Made by a program: the position numbers and the translations under genes
NCBI GenBank assembly: GCA_050292235.1
Contig: JBNKLG010000038.1
Location: 1 to 24,159 of the forward strand
Direction: 5' to 3'
Origin: JBNKLG01 sp050292235
GTDB lineage: Bacteria; Pseudomonadota; Gammaproteobacteria; Chromatiales; Chromatiaceae
Length of the DNA: 24,159 nt
Shown: positions 16,350 through 24,058 of the stretch, piece after piece
How the letters are laid out: the number at the start of each line of letters is the position of its first letter
Position numbering within the stretch: position 1 is the first letter of the stretch
The notes under the pieces: model-generated
The model's input: the letters and a program-made list of their open reading frames with translations, nothing else
Databases searched by the model: none
What the model was told of the DNA's origin: nothing

Positions 16350-16898
16350 TTATATCCGGGATAAAGGCGTTTCAGCCTGAGATTTGGGTTCTGACGGTTT
16401 TTTGTTTTTGGCCTCTTTCTCCAAACGCTTGCGAATCCGCTGTCGTTTCAATCCAGAGAGATAATCGACAAAGAGTTTGCCATTGAGGTGATCCATCTCA
16501 TGCTGAATGCAAACCGCCAACAGGCCATCAGCCTCCAGCTCAAACTCCTGGCCCTGGACATCCAAAGCGCGAACGCGCACCCATTCGGGCCGGGTCACCT
16601 TTTCGTGAGCACCGGGGACGGAAAGACAGCCCTCCTCCATGGTCTCTTCGCCACCGCATTCCAGGATCTCCGGGTTGATCAAAATGAGGGGTTGATTGCG
16701 CTCCTCGGTCACATCCACCGCAATCACCCGCAAATGGACATCGACCTGAGTAGCTGCCAGACCCACACCGGGAGCATCGTACATCGTTTCAAGCAGATCC
16801 TCACCCAAACGGCGAATGTCATCATCCACAAGAGCAACAGGTTTGGCCTGAGTTCTCAGCCGGGAATCGGGGTAACGCAGGATTTCCAATAACGCCAT
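16350..16898 (-). CDS. def: Peptide deformylase
   Basis: It removes the formyl group from the N-terminal Met of new proteins. From ATG 16898 it has 182 residues. The three metal-site motifs are GVGLAATQ at 44-51, EEGCLSVPG at 88-96 (Cys91) and QHEMDHLNG at 132-140 (His133, Glu134, His137). Motif 1 has Thr50 where E. coli has Pro, a frequent variant. The frame stays open upstream, but ATG 16898 is preceded by AGGTG and matches the usual N terminus (MALLEILRYPD), so I reject the longer version. A basic tail of about 20 residues (KEAKNKKPSEPKS onward) extends past the usual end. It is the first gene of a minus-strand operon with fmt and rsmB. Confidence 0.97.
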   Translation of the reverse strand: MALLEILRYPDSRLRTQAKPVALVDDDIRRLGEDLLETMYDAPGVGLAATQVDVHLRVIAVDVTEERNQPLILINPEILECGGEETMEEGCLSVPGAHEKVTRPEWVRVRALDVQGQEFELEADGLLAVCIQHEMDHLNGKLFVDYLSGLKRQRIRKRLEKEAKNKKPSEPKSQAETPLSRI

Positions 16899-16970
16899 GA
16901 CAACACCTGATATTTGCCCCGACTTATAAAGGGGACTCACCACACAAAGGAACCTGGGGCATTCTACAAC

Positions 16971-16999
16971 ATGAGGACTTTGCTCGAGCCATTCACCAA
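16971..16999 (-). promoter_or_regulatory. Candidate sigma-70 promoter of def-fmt-rsmB operon
   Basis: On the minus strand, TTGGTG (16994-16999) is followed after 17 bases by TAGAAT (16971-16976). Four of six -35 and five of six -10 bases match the consensus, and the spacing is optimal. Transcription would begin near 16964, leaving a leader of about 65 bases before the def ATG at 16898. Confidence 0.5.
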
Positions 17000-17119
17000 G
17001 CCGCCCCCCTTTCGTCAACAGCCCAATGGCAATGCCACCACCATGTGCCAAAGAATCAATTTGGAGCTGAGTCGAGATAACGCCACACCGCCGCCCAATT
17101 ATTTTTTAAAAATTTCTCT

Positions 17120-17147
17120 TTGATTCCATAGATTTCTGCGCTACACT
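17120..17147 (+). promoter_or_regulatory. Candidate sigma-70 promoter of the LysM-dprA group
   Basis: TTGATT (17120-17125), a 16-base spacer and TACACT (17142-17147) form a plausible promoter, preceded by an A/T-rich upstream element at 17100-17119. The start would be near 17154, giving a leader of about 165 bases before the ATG at 17319. Confidence 0.4.
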
Positions 17148-17318
17148 TCTACCACAACTTTAATCTACTGCCGACCGATGCGCCACTGAACAGAGGCTAA
17201 CTGCGGTAACAATTGATGGGGATCTGGTAGCATTGTTTCCCCAATGGAGTTTAGGGGGCGATTATTATCAACCCTGAAACCAGTGATTTTAGATACGTCC
17301 TTCACCAAAGGAATTGCC

Positions 17319-18479
17319 ATGTATAAGCTCGCTCTTAAGGTAACCGGCATCCTCGCGGGTACTCTTCTTTCTCTCAGCCTGATGGCGGCCGATCCCATTG
17401 CCGTCAAAAAGGATCACCCTAAGGAATACGTGGTCAAGCAGGGGGACACCCTCTGGGATATCGCCTCCCGCTTTCTGGATGCACCCTGGCAGTGGCCCCA
17501 GGTATGGGAAGGTAATCCGCAAATTGGTGATCCCAACCTGATCTACCCCGGCGATGTCATCACCATGCGGTTTGATGCCAACGGCAAGCCTATTTTGTCA
17601 GTCAACGGTAAAAGCGGACAACAGCACACCATCAAACTGACCCCAAAGATTCGGGTCGAACAGTTGGACCTGCCGATTCCAACCCTGCCACTGAACGCGA
17701 TTCACCAGTTCCTGACCCGTCCTTTCGTGGTCGAACCCAACGCACTGGATGACGCCCCCTATGTCGTCTCCAATGGCCGAAACCATTTGGTTGGCAGCGT
17801 TGGGCAGAAGATCTATATCCGGGATTCTCAGCGGCGCCTTCGCAAATCCCGCTACCTGATCGTACGCCCCGGTAAACTCCTCAAGCATGGTGAAACCGGC
17901 AAGGTACTGGGCCAGGCCGTCACTTATATTGGTGAAGTGGAACAGATCCGTCGTGGAGAACCCGCTACCGGCATGGTGCTCCACAGTGAGCGCGAGATCA
18001 TTGATGGCGACCGTCTCATTCCCTATTCCGAAGATGACCCCATCACCACCTTCTACCCCCAGGCCCCAGAAGACCCCATCCGCTGCAGCATCATTGATGT
18101 ACTGGATGGCGTGACTCAGGTTGGCCAATACAATATCGTCACCCTCGACTGCGGCAAAAAAGCCGGGGTTGTTCCTGGTGACGTCCTTACCATCTCCAAC
18201 CGCGGAAACACCATCCACGACCCCTATTACAGTGATCCAACCTATCCTGAGCGTCGCAACAAAACCCGCAACGAGATGATGGATGGCGAACGTGACTACT
18301 GGTCTGCAGAGAAGTGGTTCGTGCCCGATCCGAACAGCCGCATCACCCTACCCGATGAGCCTGCTGGCACGCTCATGATATTCCGCACCTTCAACAAGGT
18401 CAGCTTCGCTCTGGTGATGAAGGCCAGCAACGACATCCGGTTGCTGGATCGCGCACAGAGCCCCAGACTGGCTCAGTAA
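17319..18479 (+). CDS. Secreted LysM domain protein
   Basis: A 386-residue protein with a signal peptide (1-23, ending SLMAA). A single LysM domain (about 36-83, starting YVVKQGDTLWDIASRF and ending NLIYPGDVITM) would bind peptidoglycan. The remaining 300 residues are beta-rich and match the conserved 'LysM protein next to dprA' found in many gammaproteobacteria; they have no catalytic motif I recognise. A family role in the cell wall is likely but undefined. I start at ATG 17319, preceded by AAAGGAA, because it gives a proper signal peptide. The open frame extends to 17244 but that start would bury the signal. It is divergent from def and 44 bases before dprA. Confidence 0.85.
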   Translation: MYKLALKVTGILAGTLLSLSLMAADPIAVKKDHPKEYVVKQGDTLWDIASRFLDAPWQWPQVWEGNPQIGDPNLIYPGDVITMRFDANGKPILSVNGKSGQQHTIKLTPKIRVEQLDLPIPTLPLNAIHQFLTRPFVVEPNALDDAPYVVSNGRNHLVGSVGQKIYIRDSQRRLRKSRYLIVRPGKLLKHGETGKVLGQAVTYIGEVEQIRRGEPATGMVLHSEREIIDGDRLIPYSEDDPITTFYPQAPEDPIRCSIIDVLDGVTQVGQYNIVTLDCGKKAGVVPGDVLTISNRGNTIHDPYYSDPTYPERRNKTRNEMMDGERDYWSAEKWFVPDPNSRITLPDEPAGTLMIFRTFNKVSFALVMKASNDIRLLDRAQSPRLAQ

Positions 18480-18490
18480 GATAAAGTTGC

Positions 18491-18523
18491 CGTTCGCTGG
18501 CACTGTGACAGGCCAGCCGAACG
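18491..18523 (+). promoter_or_regulatory. Strong hairpin abutting the dprA start codon
   Basis: CGTTCGCTGGC (18491-18501) pairs with GCCAGCCGAACG (18512-18523): 11 base pairs with one bulged C around a 10-base loop. The stem ends on the base before the dprA ATG and fills the place of a Shine-Dalgarno sequence; no purine-rich site is seen. A 10-base direct repeat, ACAGGCCAGC, occurs at 18508-18517 and again at 18529-18538 inside dprA, so the 5' arm has two possible partners. There is no T run, so it is not a standard terminator. It may control dprA translation or mark the end of the LysM transcript. Confidence 0.6.
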
Positions 18524-19615
18524 ATGGAACAGGCCAGCATCTGGCTTACTCTACATCGGGCGCCGAAACTCGGCGCCCGTTCTTTATTGGATCTGGTCGA
18601 GCACTTTGGATCCCCCCTATCGGCAGTCAACGCCAATCCACAGCAATTACGCCAATATGGCCTGTCGCAAGAGACCCTGGACTGGCTCGCCAACCCCGAT
18701 CAGCAACGTCTCGATCAGGACCTGGCCTGGCTGGCACAGGAGGCCAACCAGATCTTATCCATTGAGGACCCAAACTACCCCCCCTTGCTCAAAGAACTAC
18801 CCGACCCGCCACCACTGCTCTTCCTTACCGGCGATCCCGATCTGCTACAACTGCCACAACTGGCCCTCGTTGGCAGCCGAAACCCCACCACTGGAGGCAC
18901 CAAAAACGCGCGGGACTTCGCCCAGTATCTGGCAGAACGCGGCCTCATCATCAGCAGTGGACTGGCCAGGGGCATTGATGGCGCTGCCCATCAGGGCGCC
19001 CTGGCTGGCAAAGGCAAAACCATAGCCGTCATGGGAACTGGCAATGACCGTATTTACCCGGCGCAACACCACCAACTGGCCCATGAGATCGTGACCCAGG
19101 GCGGCCTATTGGTGAGTGAGCTGCCGTTAGGCTCACCGCCCCTGGCCGGGAATTTTCCCCGACGCAATCGCATCCTCACTGGCCTCAGTTTAGGGGTTCT
19201 GGTGGTAGAGGCCACCCTGAAAAGCGGCTCGCTGATCAGTGCCCGACTGGCCAACGAACAGGGGCGGGAGGTTTTTGCCATACCCGGCTCGATTCACAAT
19301 ATCCAGGCCCGTGGCTGTCATGCTCTGATCAAACAAGGGGCCAAACTGGTCGAAACCGCCCAGGACATTCTGGAAGAACTTCCGCCATTATTGGGATTGC
19401 TGGCCGATGCAGCTCAGCCCGAAACCGAAACCCCACCAGTCCCGACAGAACACCAGCCCTTGCTGGAAGCCATGGGCTTCGACCCCATTTCGGTGGACGA
19501 ATTGGCGCAACTAATTCCCTTGCCCGCAGGCGAAATCAATGCCAAATTGCTATTGCTTGAGCTCGAAGGTCATGTATCATCCTCACCAGGCGGCCTCTAT
19601 TGCCGGACACACTGA
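18524..19615 (+). CDS. dprA: DNA-processing protein DprA
   Basis: DprA binds incoming single-stranded DNA during transformation and loads RecA. The 363-residue protein has an N-terminal SAM-like helical domain (about 5-75). The extended Rossmann (DprA/Smf) domain follows, with VGSRNPT at 116-122, SGLARGIDGAAH at 145-156, FPRRNRILTGLS at 211-222 and KSGSLISAR at 233-241. A C-terminal winged-helix (DML1-like) domain lies at about 315-363. ATG 18524 directly follows a hairpin and lacks a visible ribosome site, but the N terminus fits the family (ASIWLTLHRAPKLGARSL). The neighbours LysM, smg and topA are standard. Complete; natural competence itself cannot be concluded because dprA is common in non-competent bacteria. 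Confidence 0.95.
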   Translation: MEQASIWLTLHRAPKLGARSLLDLVEHFGSPLSAVNANPQQLRQYGLSQETLDWLANPDQQRLDQDLAWLAQEANQILSIEDPNYPPLLKELPDPPPLLFLTGDPDLLQLPQLALVGSRNPTTGGTKNARDFAQYLAERGLIISSGLARGIDGAAHQGALAGKGKTIAVMGTGNDRIYPAQHHQLAHEIVTQGGLLVSELPLGSPPLAGNFPRRNRILTGLSLGVLVVEATLKSGSLISARLANEQGREVFAIPGSIHNIQARGCHALIKQGAKLVETAQDILEELPPLLGLLADAAQPETETPPVPTEHQPLLEAMGFDPISVDELAQLIPLPAGEINAKLLLLELEGHVSSSPGGLYCRTH

Positions 19616-19695
19616 ATGATTTTTCCTATGATCGACCTCAGTCTGTCCTCCGACAGAAAGCCTGCTTCCCCTCGTCTCTTCACTAAGGAGCGGAT

Positions 19696-20172
19696 ATGAC
19701 GGATACCATGGTTGATGTACTGATCTACCTGTACGAAAACTACATGGACGCAGAATCCCCCCCACCCAATGACCACGAAGACCTGTTGGACGAATTATCT
19801 CTTGCCGGCTTTCCCAATATCGAGGTAGAGAAGGCAATCCAGTGGCTGGATGAGCTGGCCCTGCTACAGAACCAGTCCTTGGCCCATACCCCCAAGGTCA
19901 ACGCCATGCGAATCTACACTGAGCAGGAGCAACAGCGTCTGGATCTGGAATGCCAGGGCCTGCTGCTGTTTTTGGAACAAAATGAGATCCTCGACCCGGC
20001 CAGTCGTGAACTGGTGATTGAACGTGCCACCGCACTGGACACCCCGCAGATTACCGAGGAAGAGCTCAAGTGGACAGTACTTCTGGTGCTGATGAACCAG
20101 CCTGGCCAGGAAATCGCCTTCACCCGCATGGAAGAGCTGGTCTATAACGAACAGCCGGACCTGATTCACTGA
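19696..20172 (+). CDS. smg: Smg family protein (DUF494)
   Basis: A 158-residue acidic protein of the Smg/DUF494 family, named after the E. coli gene beside dprA. The alignment by eye to E. coli Smg is clear: DVLIYLYENY near the start, the middle block AMRIYTEQEQQRLDLECQGL-like (about 70-90), then LLFLEQNEILDPASRELVIE and LKWTVLLVLMNQPG. It has no catalytic motif and no membrane segment; the function of the family is unknown. Start ATG 19696 has a good AAGGAG at 19685-19690. A small perfect hairpin (TCTGTC/GACAGA, 19642-19657) lies in the 80-base gap after dprA. Confidence 0.93.
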   Translation: MTDTMVDVLIYLYENYMDAESPPPNDHEDLLDELSLAGFPNIEVEKAIQWLDELALLQNQSLAHTPKVNAMRIYTEQEQQRLDLECQGLLLFLEQNEILDPASRELVIERATALDTPQITEEELKWTVLLVLMNQPGQEIAFTRMEELVYNEQPDLIH

Positions 20173-20205
20173 GCGCATAACGAAATTCCCCATTGCCTTT
20201 CTTGC

Positions 20206-20234
20206 CCGACGATGGCCCAATAGGCCAGCGTCGG
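20206..20234 (+). repeat. Hairpin between smg and topA
   Basis: CCGACGATGGCC (20206-20217) and GGCCAGCGTCGG (20223-20234) form a 12-bp stem with a single A-G mismatch and a 5-base loop (CAATA). It is GC-rich but has no T run after it in either direction, so it may stabilise the 3' end of smg mRNA or terminate with help of a factor. It lies just upstream of the topA promoter. Confidence 0.55.
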
Positions 20235-20249
20235 ACTAGGCTGCACCTA

Positions 20250-20279
20250 TTGACAGCCAGCATCTGACAACTTTATTAC
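20250..20279 (+). promoter_or_regulatory. Candidate topA promoter
   Basis: A perfect -35 TTGACA (20250-20255) is followed after 18 bases by TATTAC (20274-20279). The start would be near 20286, so the leader to ATG 20311 is only about 25 bases. The long spacer would fit a supercoiling-sensitive topA promoter, but that is inference. Confidence 0.5.
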
Positions 20280-20310
20280 TAAAAAAAGCATTTACTATCG
20301 GACCACCACG

Positions 20311-22590
20311 ATGAATCTGGTCATTGTTGAATCGCCTGCCAAGGCCAAGACCATCAAAAAATATCTGGGCAAGGGCTACGAAGTTCTGGCCTCATATGGA
20401 CATGTTCGCGATCTCATTCCCAAAGAGGGCGCGGTCGATCCAGCCAATGGCTTTCACATGAAATACCAGGTCATCGACCGCAATGACAAACACGTCCAGG
20501 CCATTGGCAAAGCATTGAAGAAATCCGACACCCTTCTGCTGGCCACTGACCCGGACCGCGAAGGCGAGGCCATCTCCTGGCACCTTTACGAGCTGCTGCA
20601 ATCACGCAAACTGCTCAAGGACAAGGCCGTGCATCGGGTGGTGTTCAACGAAATCACCAAACGGGCCATTCAGGACGCCGTAGCCAATCCACGCGATCTC
20701 TCCATGGATCTGGTCAACGCCCAACAGACCCGGCGTGCCCTGGACTATCTGGTCGGTTTCAATCTCTCCCCTCTGCTGTGGCGAAAGATCCGTCGCGGCC
20801 TCTCCGCCGGGCGGGTGCAAAGCCCTGCCCTCCGGCTGATCGTGGAACGAGAGCTGGAGATCGAGGCCTTTGTCAGCCAGGAATATTGGACACTTGAGGC
20901 CGATGTCGAGCATCAGAAACAGGCCTTTGTCGCCAAATTGATTCAATTGCAAGGTAACAAGCTGGAGCAATTCAGCATCACTGACCAAAGCTCGGCAGAG
21001 GCGGCACAACAGCATCTGGAAACCGCCGCCCAAGGCGAACTCCTGGTGGACAAGGTGGAACGGAAACAGCGCAAGCGGAATCCCGCACCGCCTTTTACCA
21101 CCTCCACCCTGCAACAGGAGGCCGCCCGTAAGCTGGGATTCGGTGCCCAGCGCACCATGCGTACAGCCCAACAGCTCTATGAAGGAGTGGATATCGGGGG
21201 GGAAACCCAGGGCCTCATCAGCTACATGCGTACAGACTCGGTCCATCTGTCCGACGAGGCTGTGGCTGAAATGCGCACCTACATCGCAAAAAAGTATGGT
21301 CTCAATGCCCTGCCTGACAAACCGCGCCAGTTCAAAACCAAGGCCAAAAACGCCCAGGAGGCCCACGAGGCCATTCGCCCCACTTCCGTGCTGCATACTC
21401 CAGATCAGGTCAAACCCCATCTGGACAAGGATCAGTTCCGTCTCTACGAGCTGATCTGGAAGCGCGCCCTGGCCTGTCAGATGCAACACGCCACCCTTTC
21501 GGTCATGAGCATCGATCTCAGCGCAGGCCCCGGCAACCTCTTCCGTGCCACCGGCTCGACCCTGGTCGATCCCGGCTTCATCCAGCTCTATCAGGAAGGG
21601 GTGGATGATGCCAAGAGCAACGATGACGAAGGCCGCCTGCTACCGCCACTGAAGGAAGGTGACCGGGTCAGGCTGGAGGCCATTCGTAACGAGCAGCATT
21701 TCACTGAGCCACCGCCCCGATTCACCGAGGCCAGCCTGGTGAAAACCCTGGAAGAGTACGGCATTGGCCGGCCCTCCACCTACGCCTCCATCATCACCAC
21801 CCTACAGGACCGTGAGTACGCGCTGCTGGATAAAAAACGTTTCAAACCCACCGACGTGGGCCGGATCGTTAACAAATTCCTCACCGCCTATTTCACCCGC
21901 TACGTGGATTATGACTTTACCGCCAAATTAGAGGATGAACTGGATGCCGTCTCCCGTGGCGAAGAGGATTGGGTAAAACTGCTGCAGGAGTTCTGGCAAC
22001 CGTTCAAGGATCAGGTTGATCACACTGAAGCCAATGTACGCCGTGCCGATGTCACCCAGGAGCAGATCGACGAGAAGTGCCCCGAATGTGGCAGCCCCCT
22101 GGCCATTCGCCTGGGCCGGCATGGGCGCTTCATCGGCTGTACCCAGTTCCCCACCTGCAGCTATACCCGCAACCTGGAGACGGATGGAGAGGAACAGGAG
22201 GCCCCCGCCACCGAACTCGTCGAGGGCCGCACCTGCCCGGACTGTGGGTCCCCCCTGCAGATCAAGCAGGGCCGATATGGCAAGTTCATCGGTTGCACCG
22301 GCTACCCCAACTGCCGTCATATCGAGCCCCTGGAAAAACCCCAGGACACTGGCGTCACCTGCCCCCAGTGCGGCAAGGGCACCATGCTGCGGAGAAAATC
22401 CAAGCGCGGTAAAATCTTCTTCTCCTGCTCAGCCTACCCCAAATGTGACTATGCCACCTGGAACGAGCCTCTGGCGGAGCCCTGCCCCAAATGCCACTGG
22501 CCCATCCTCACCCTTAAGGAAACCAAGCGCAGTGGTCGCCAGAAGGTCTGCCCGCAAAAGGATTGCGACTATGTGGAATCGGTGGAATGA
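20311..22590 (+). CDS. topA: DNA topoisomerase I (type IA)
   Basis: It relaxes negatively supercoiled DNA through a 5'-phosphotyrosine intermediate. The 759-residue protein opens with the TOPRIM domain (VESPAKAKTI at 6-15 with Glu7; TDPDREGE at 79-86 with Asp80, Asp82, Glu84). The catalytic Tyr305 lies in GLISYMRTDS. The C terminus has four zinc-ribbon-like C4 modules beginning at Cys590, Cys642, Cys684 and Cys725, the last one ending VCPQKDC. It is about 100 residues shorter than E. coli TopA, and the shortening is in the C-terminal tail where E. coli has extra ribbon-like domains. ATG 20311 gives the family N terminus MNLVIVESPAKA, though its ribosome site is poor. It probably has its own promoter. 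Confidence 0.97.
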   Translation: MNLVIVESPAKAKTIKKYLGKGYEVLASYGHVRDLIPKEGAVDPANGFHMKYQVIDRNDKHVQAIGKALKKSDTLLLATDPDREGEAISWHLYELLQSRKLLKDKAVHRVVFNEITKRAIQDAVANPRDLSMDLVNAQQTRRALDYLVGFNLSPLLWRKIRRGLSAGRVQSPALRLIVERELEIEAFVSQEYWTLEADVEHQKQAFVAKLIQLQGNKLEQFSITDQSSAEAAQQHLETAAQGELLVDKVERKQRKRNPAPPFTTSTLQQEAARKLGFGAQRTMRTAQQLYEGVDIGGETQGLISYMRTDSVHLSDEAVAEMRTYIAKKYGLNALPDKPRQFKTKAKNAQEAHEAIRPTSVLHTPDQVKPHLDKDQFRLYELIWKRALACQMQHATLSVMSIDLSAGPGNLFRATGSTLVDPGFIQLYQEGVDDAKSNDDEGRLLPPLKEGDRVRLEAIRNEQHFTEPPPRFTEASLVKTLEEYGIGRPSTYASIITTLQDREYALLDKKRFKPTDVGRIVNKFLTAYFTRYVDYDFTAKLEDELDAVSRGEEDWVKLLQEFWQPFKDQVDHTEANVRRADVTQEQIDEKCPECGSPLAIRLGRHGRFIGCTQFPTCSYTRNLETDGEEQEAPATELVEGRTCPDCGSPLQIKQGRYGKFIGCTGYPNCRHIEPLEKPQDTGVTCPQCGKGTMLRRKSKRGKIFFSCSAYPKCDYATWNEPLAEPCPKCHWPILTLKETKRSGRQKVCPQKDCDYVESVE

Positions 22591-22596
22591 TGCTTG

Positions 22597-22601
22597 AGGA
22601 G
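22597..22601 (+). promoter_or_regulatory. Shine-Dalgarno sequence deciding the tsaC start
   Basis: AGGAG at 22597-22601 (within GAGGAGAT) lies 7 bases past the topA stop. It is 5 bases before CTG 22607 and 8 bases before CTG 22610. No ATG, GTG or TTG of the tsaC frame is available near it, which points to a CTG start. Confidence 0.6.
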
Positions 22602-22609
22602 ATAGGCTG

Positions 22610-23164
22610 CTGGGTATCTATCGGCTAAGTCAGGCGACAAACTGCCTGTACCATGGCGGACTGATCGCCTATCCCACCGAGGCAGTCTACGGGCTGGGGT
22701 GCCATCCCCTTTACGCCCCTGCCGTCCGACGACTACTCAGACTCAAGCAACGCCCGGAGCACAAAGGATTGATCCTCATCAGCGACTGCTTCGAACACCT
22801 GCAGCCCTATGTCCAACGCCTGGATGAGGCCAGAATGCGTGAGATCCTGGCGACCTGGCCCGGACCTCACACCTGGTTGTTTCCTGCCCAACCCTGGGTA
22901 CCTCGCTGGATTCGCGGCGATCACGACAGCGTCGCCGTACGGGTCACCGCCCACCCCTTAGCAGCCAGCCTCTGCCGCCGTGCGGGCACCGCCCTCATCT
23001 CCACCAGTGCCAACCTCAGCCATCGGCCACCTGCCCGCCACCCCTGGCAAGTACGATGGCAGTTTGGCCAAACAATCGACTATCTCCTGCCCGGTTCTCT
23101 GGGCGGCCAGCCCAGCCCCACCCCCATCCATGACGGCCAAAGTGGGACCAGCATTCGGGGCTAA
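22610..23164 (+). CDS. tsaC: Threonylcarbamoyl-AMP synthase TsaC (Sua5/YrdC/YciO family)
   Basis: It makes threonylcarbamoyl-AMP from Thr, bicarbonate and ATP for the t6A37 modification of ANN-decoding tRNAs. The product has about 184 residues (E. coli TsaC 190) and follows it throughout: GLIAYPTEAVYGLGCHP, LKQRPEHKGLILI, TWPGPHTWLFPA, DSVAVRVTAHPLA and STSANLS. The frame opens after a TGA at 22595-22597 and has no standard start before TTG 22769, which would cut away the substrate-binding N terminus. CTG 22610 (or 22607) behind AGGAG is the best start. A frameshift from ATG 22590 is the alternative. It follows topA by 19 bases and is convergent with the CZB gene, 9 bases away. Confidence 0.85.
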   Translation: MGIYRLSQATNCLYHGGLIAYPTEAVYGLGCHPLYAPAVRRLLRLKQRPEHKGLILISDCFEHLQPYVQRLDEARMREILATWPGPHTWLFPAQPWVPRWIRGDHDSVAVRVTAHPLAASLCRRAGTALISTSANLSHRPPARHPWQVRWQFGQTIDYLLPGSLGGQPSPTPIHDGQSGTSIRG

Positions 23165-23173
23165 AACCGGCAT

Positions 23174-23611
23174 TTAGCAACACTCCTCAGCGTCACGGAT
23201 ATCCTGCTCCAGGATATCCAGTGCCTCCAGCAATGATTCGGAAACCCCCATCAGTTCAGCCATATATTGTTTGGCGTGTGCCAAGCGCGCATTTTCGCGG
23301 CCCGTGCGTGTGGAAAAAAAGGCCTTTAGTCCCTTAGTATCTTCGGCATGAACAATGTTGAAGATCCGATGATAGAGCTCATGCAGCTTCTCATGGGGAA
23401 CCCGAATGCCTTCGTAGGAAGAGAAATGCCCAAGCTTTTGCCTGCCTTCACCAAGAAACCATTGACCAAAAGCACAGTCGGTGGGTTCTATTGGGGTCTT
23501 GCTGACATCAAGACCCGAAGCCAGACCCTCGGCATATGCACGCCACGTCAGATGAGCAACCCGGGCCTTACGCAACTTGTCCAACGCGGAATTTTTTTCT
23601 TTTTCTGGCAT
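23174..23611 (-). CDS. Stand-alone CZB (chemoreceptor zinc-binding) domain protein
   Basis: A 145-residue helical cytosolic protein consisting of one CZB domain. The full zinc-ligand set is visible: His20 in VAHLTW, Cys46 in TDCAFGQWF, and His73 and His77 in VPHEKLHELY. CZB domains sense zinc or oxidants (hypochlorite) and normally sit at the end of chemoreceptors or diguanylate cyclases such as DgcZ. Here no output domain is attached, so it may act on a partner in trans or buffer zinc. It ends in Glu-Cys-Cys, which may add metal binding. ATG 23611 has AGGAG 7 bases upstream. It is convergent with tsaC. Confidence 0.8.
   Translation of the reverse strand: MPEKEKNSALDKLRKARVAHLTWRAYAEGLASGLDVSKTPIEPTDCAFGQWFLGEGRQKLGHFSSYEGIRVPHEKLHELYHRIFNIVHAEDTKGLKAFFSTRTGRENARLAHAKQYMAELMGVSESLLEALDILEQDIRDAEECC
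23197..23219. repeat. Perfect 10-bp inverted repeat near the end of the CZB gene
   Basis: GGATATCCTG (23197-23206) and CAGGATATCC (23210-23219) are separated by 3 bases. It encodes DILEQDI in the CZB protein. Between convergent genes it could act as a two-way stop signal, but no T run follows on either strand. Confidence 0.4.
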
Positions 23612-24058
23612 ACACTGGCTCCTACTACGGAAAAATTGTTTGCTTTATCGGTAAGTTATTGGCGAAATCAAATAAAGCCTGCCCCCCACAAAAGTCAAAC
23701 GGCCTCACAATGAAAAGAAATTGCTGATCGTTTCAGGCATATTGTCTTTACTGAAACTTCTCACTCCGTATCTGAATGTAGTCAAGAATGCTTGTCTTTT
23801 CCAGAAATGCCACAAACCGCCATCAGACCGATGCCAATTCAACCGATTCGGGCGAGCTTAGTGGTTATTTTTAAACACTGAGTCGAATACAGAAGAAGAT
23901 AGGGAACCCCCTACCCATAAAGCAACTCAAAGCAAAACAGAGAACATCAAACACATATCAAGGCCAGACTTATTACAGACCGGATGCAGCAGAACACTCA
24001 CATCATATAAAAAACATAAAATTATTATAAATCCAGCATCAACCATCGTAAAAAACAT
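23612..24058. other. AT-rich intergenic region without a recognised gene
   Basis: These 447 bases contain no supported gene. One short plus-strand open frame (from TTG near 23743 to TAG near 23861) has no ribosome site. GC content drops relative to the neighbouring genes, and from about 23890 the plus strand becomes very poor in G. The CZB promoter (23644-23671) lies at its left edge. No insertion-sequence ends or tandem repeats were seen. Confidence 0.6.
23644..23671 (-). promoter_or_regulatory. Candidate promoter of the CZB gene
   Basis: On the minus strand, TTGATT (23666-23671) is followed after 16 bases by GATAAA (23644-23649), giving a start about 25 bases upstream of the CZB ATG. A second -35-like TTGACT occurs further upstream (about 23693-23698) with TTATTT as a poor -10. 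Confidence 0.35.

Larger units (their letters stand above)
16899..17318. other. Divergent intergenic region between def and the LysM gene
   Basis: These 420 bases hold no convincing gene. Open frames here lack ribosome sites and have unlikely composition. The region carries one candidate promoter for each direction (16971-16999 minus, 17120-17147 plus). An A/T-rich block at 17100-17125 probably eases opening or bends DNA. No riboswitch-like fold was recognised. Confidence 0.6.

Noticed and set aside
16899..17051. N-terminal extension of peptide deformylase to 17051
   Set aside because: The added 51 residues do not fit the family, and ATG 16898 has a proper ribosome site and the expected N terminus.
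20602..21489. Minus-strand open frame of 295 codons within topA
   Set aside because: It is the shadow of the topA TOPRIM and catalytic region; no ribosome site or domain pattern.
23743..23863. Short plus-strand frame as a transposase remnant
   Set aside because: No DDE or HTH motif, no terminal inverted repeats and no ribosome site.
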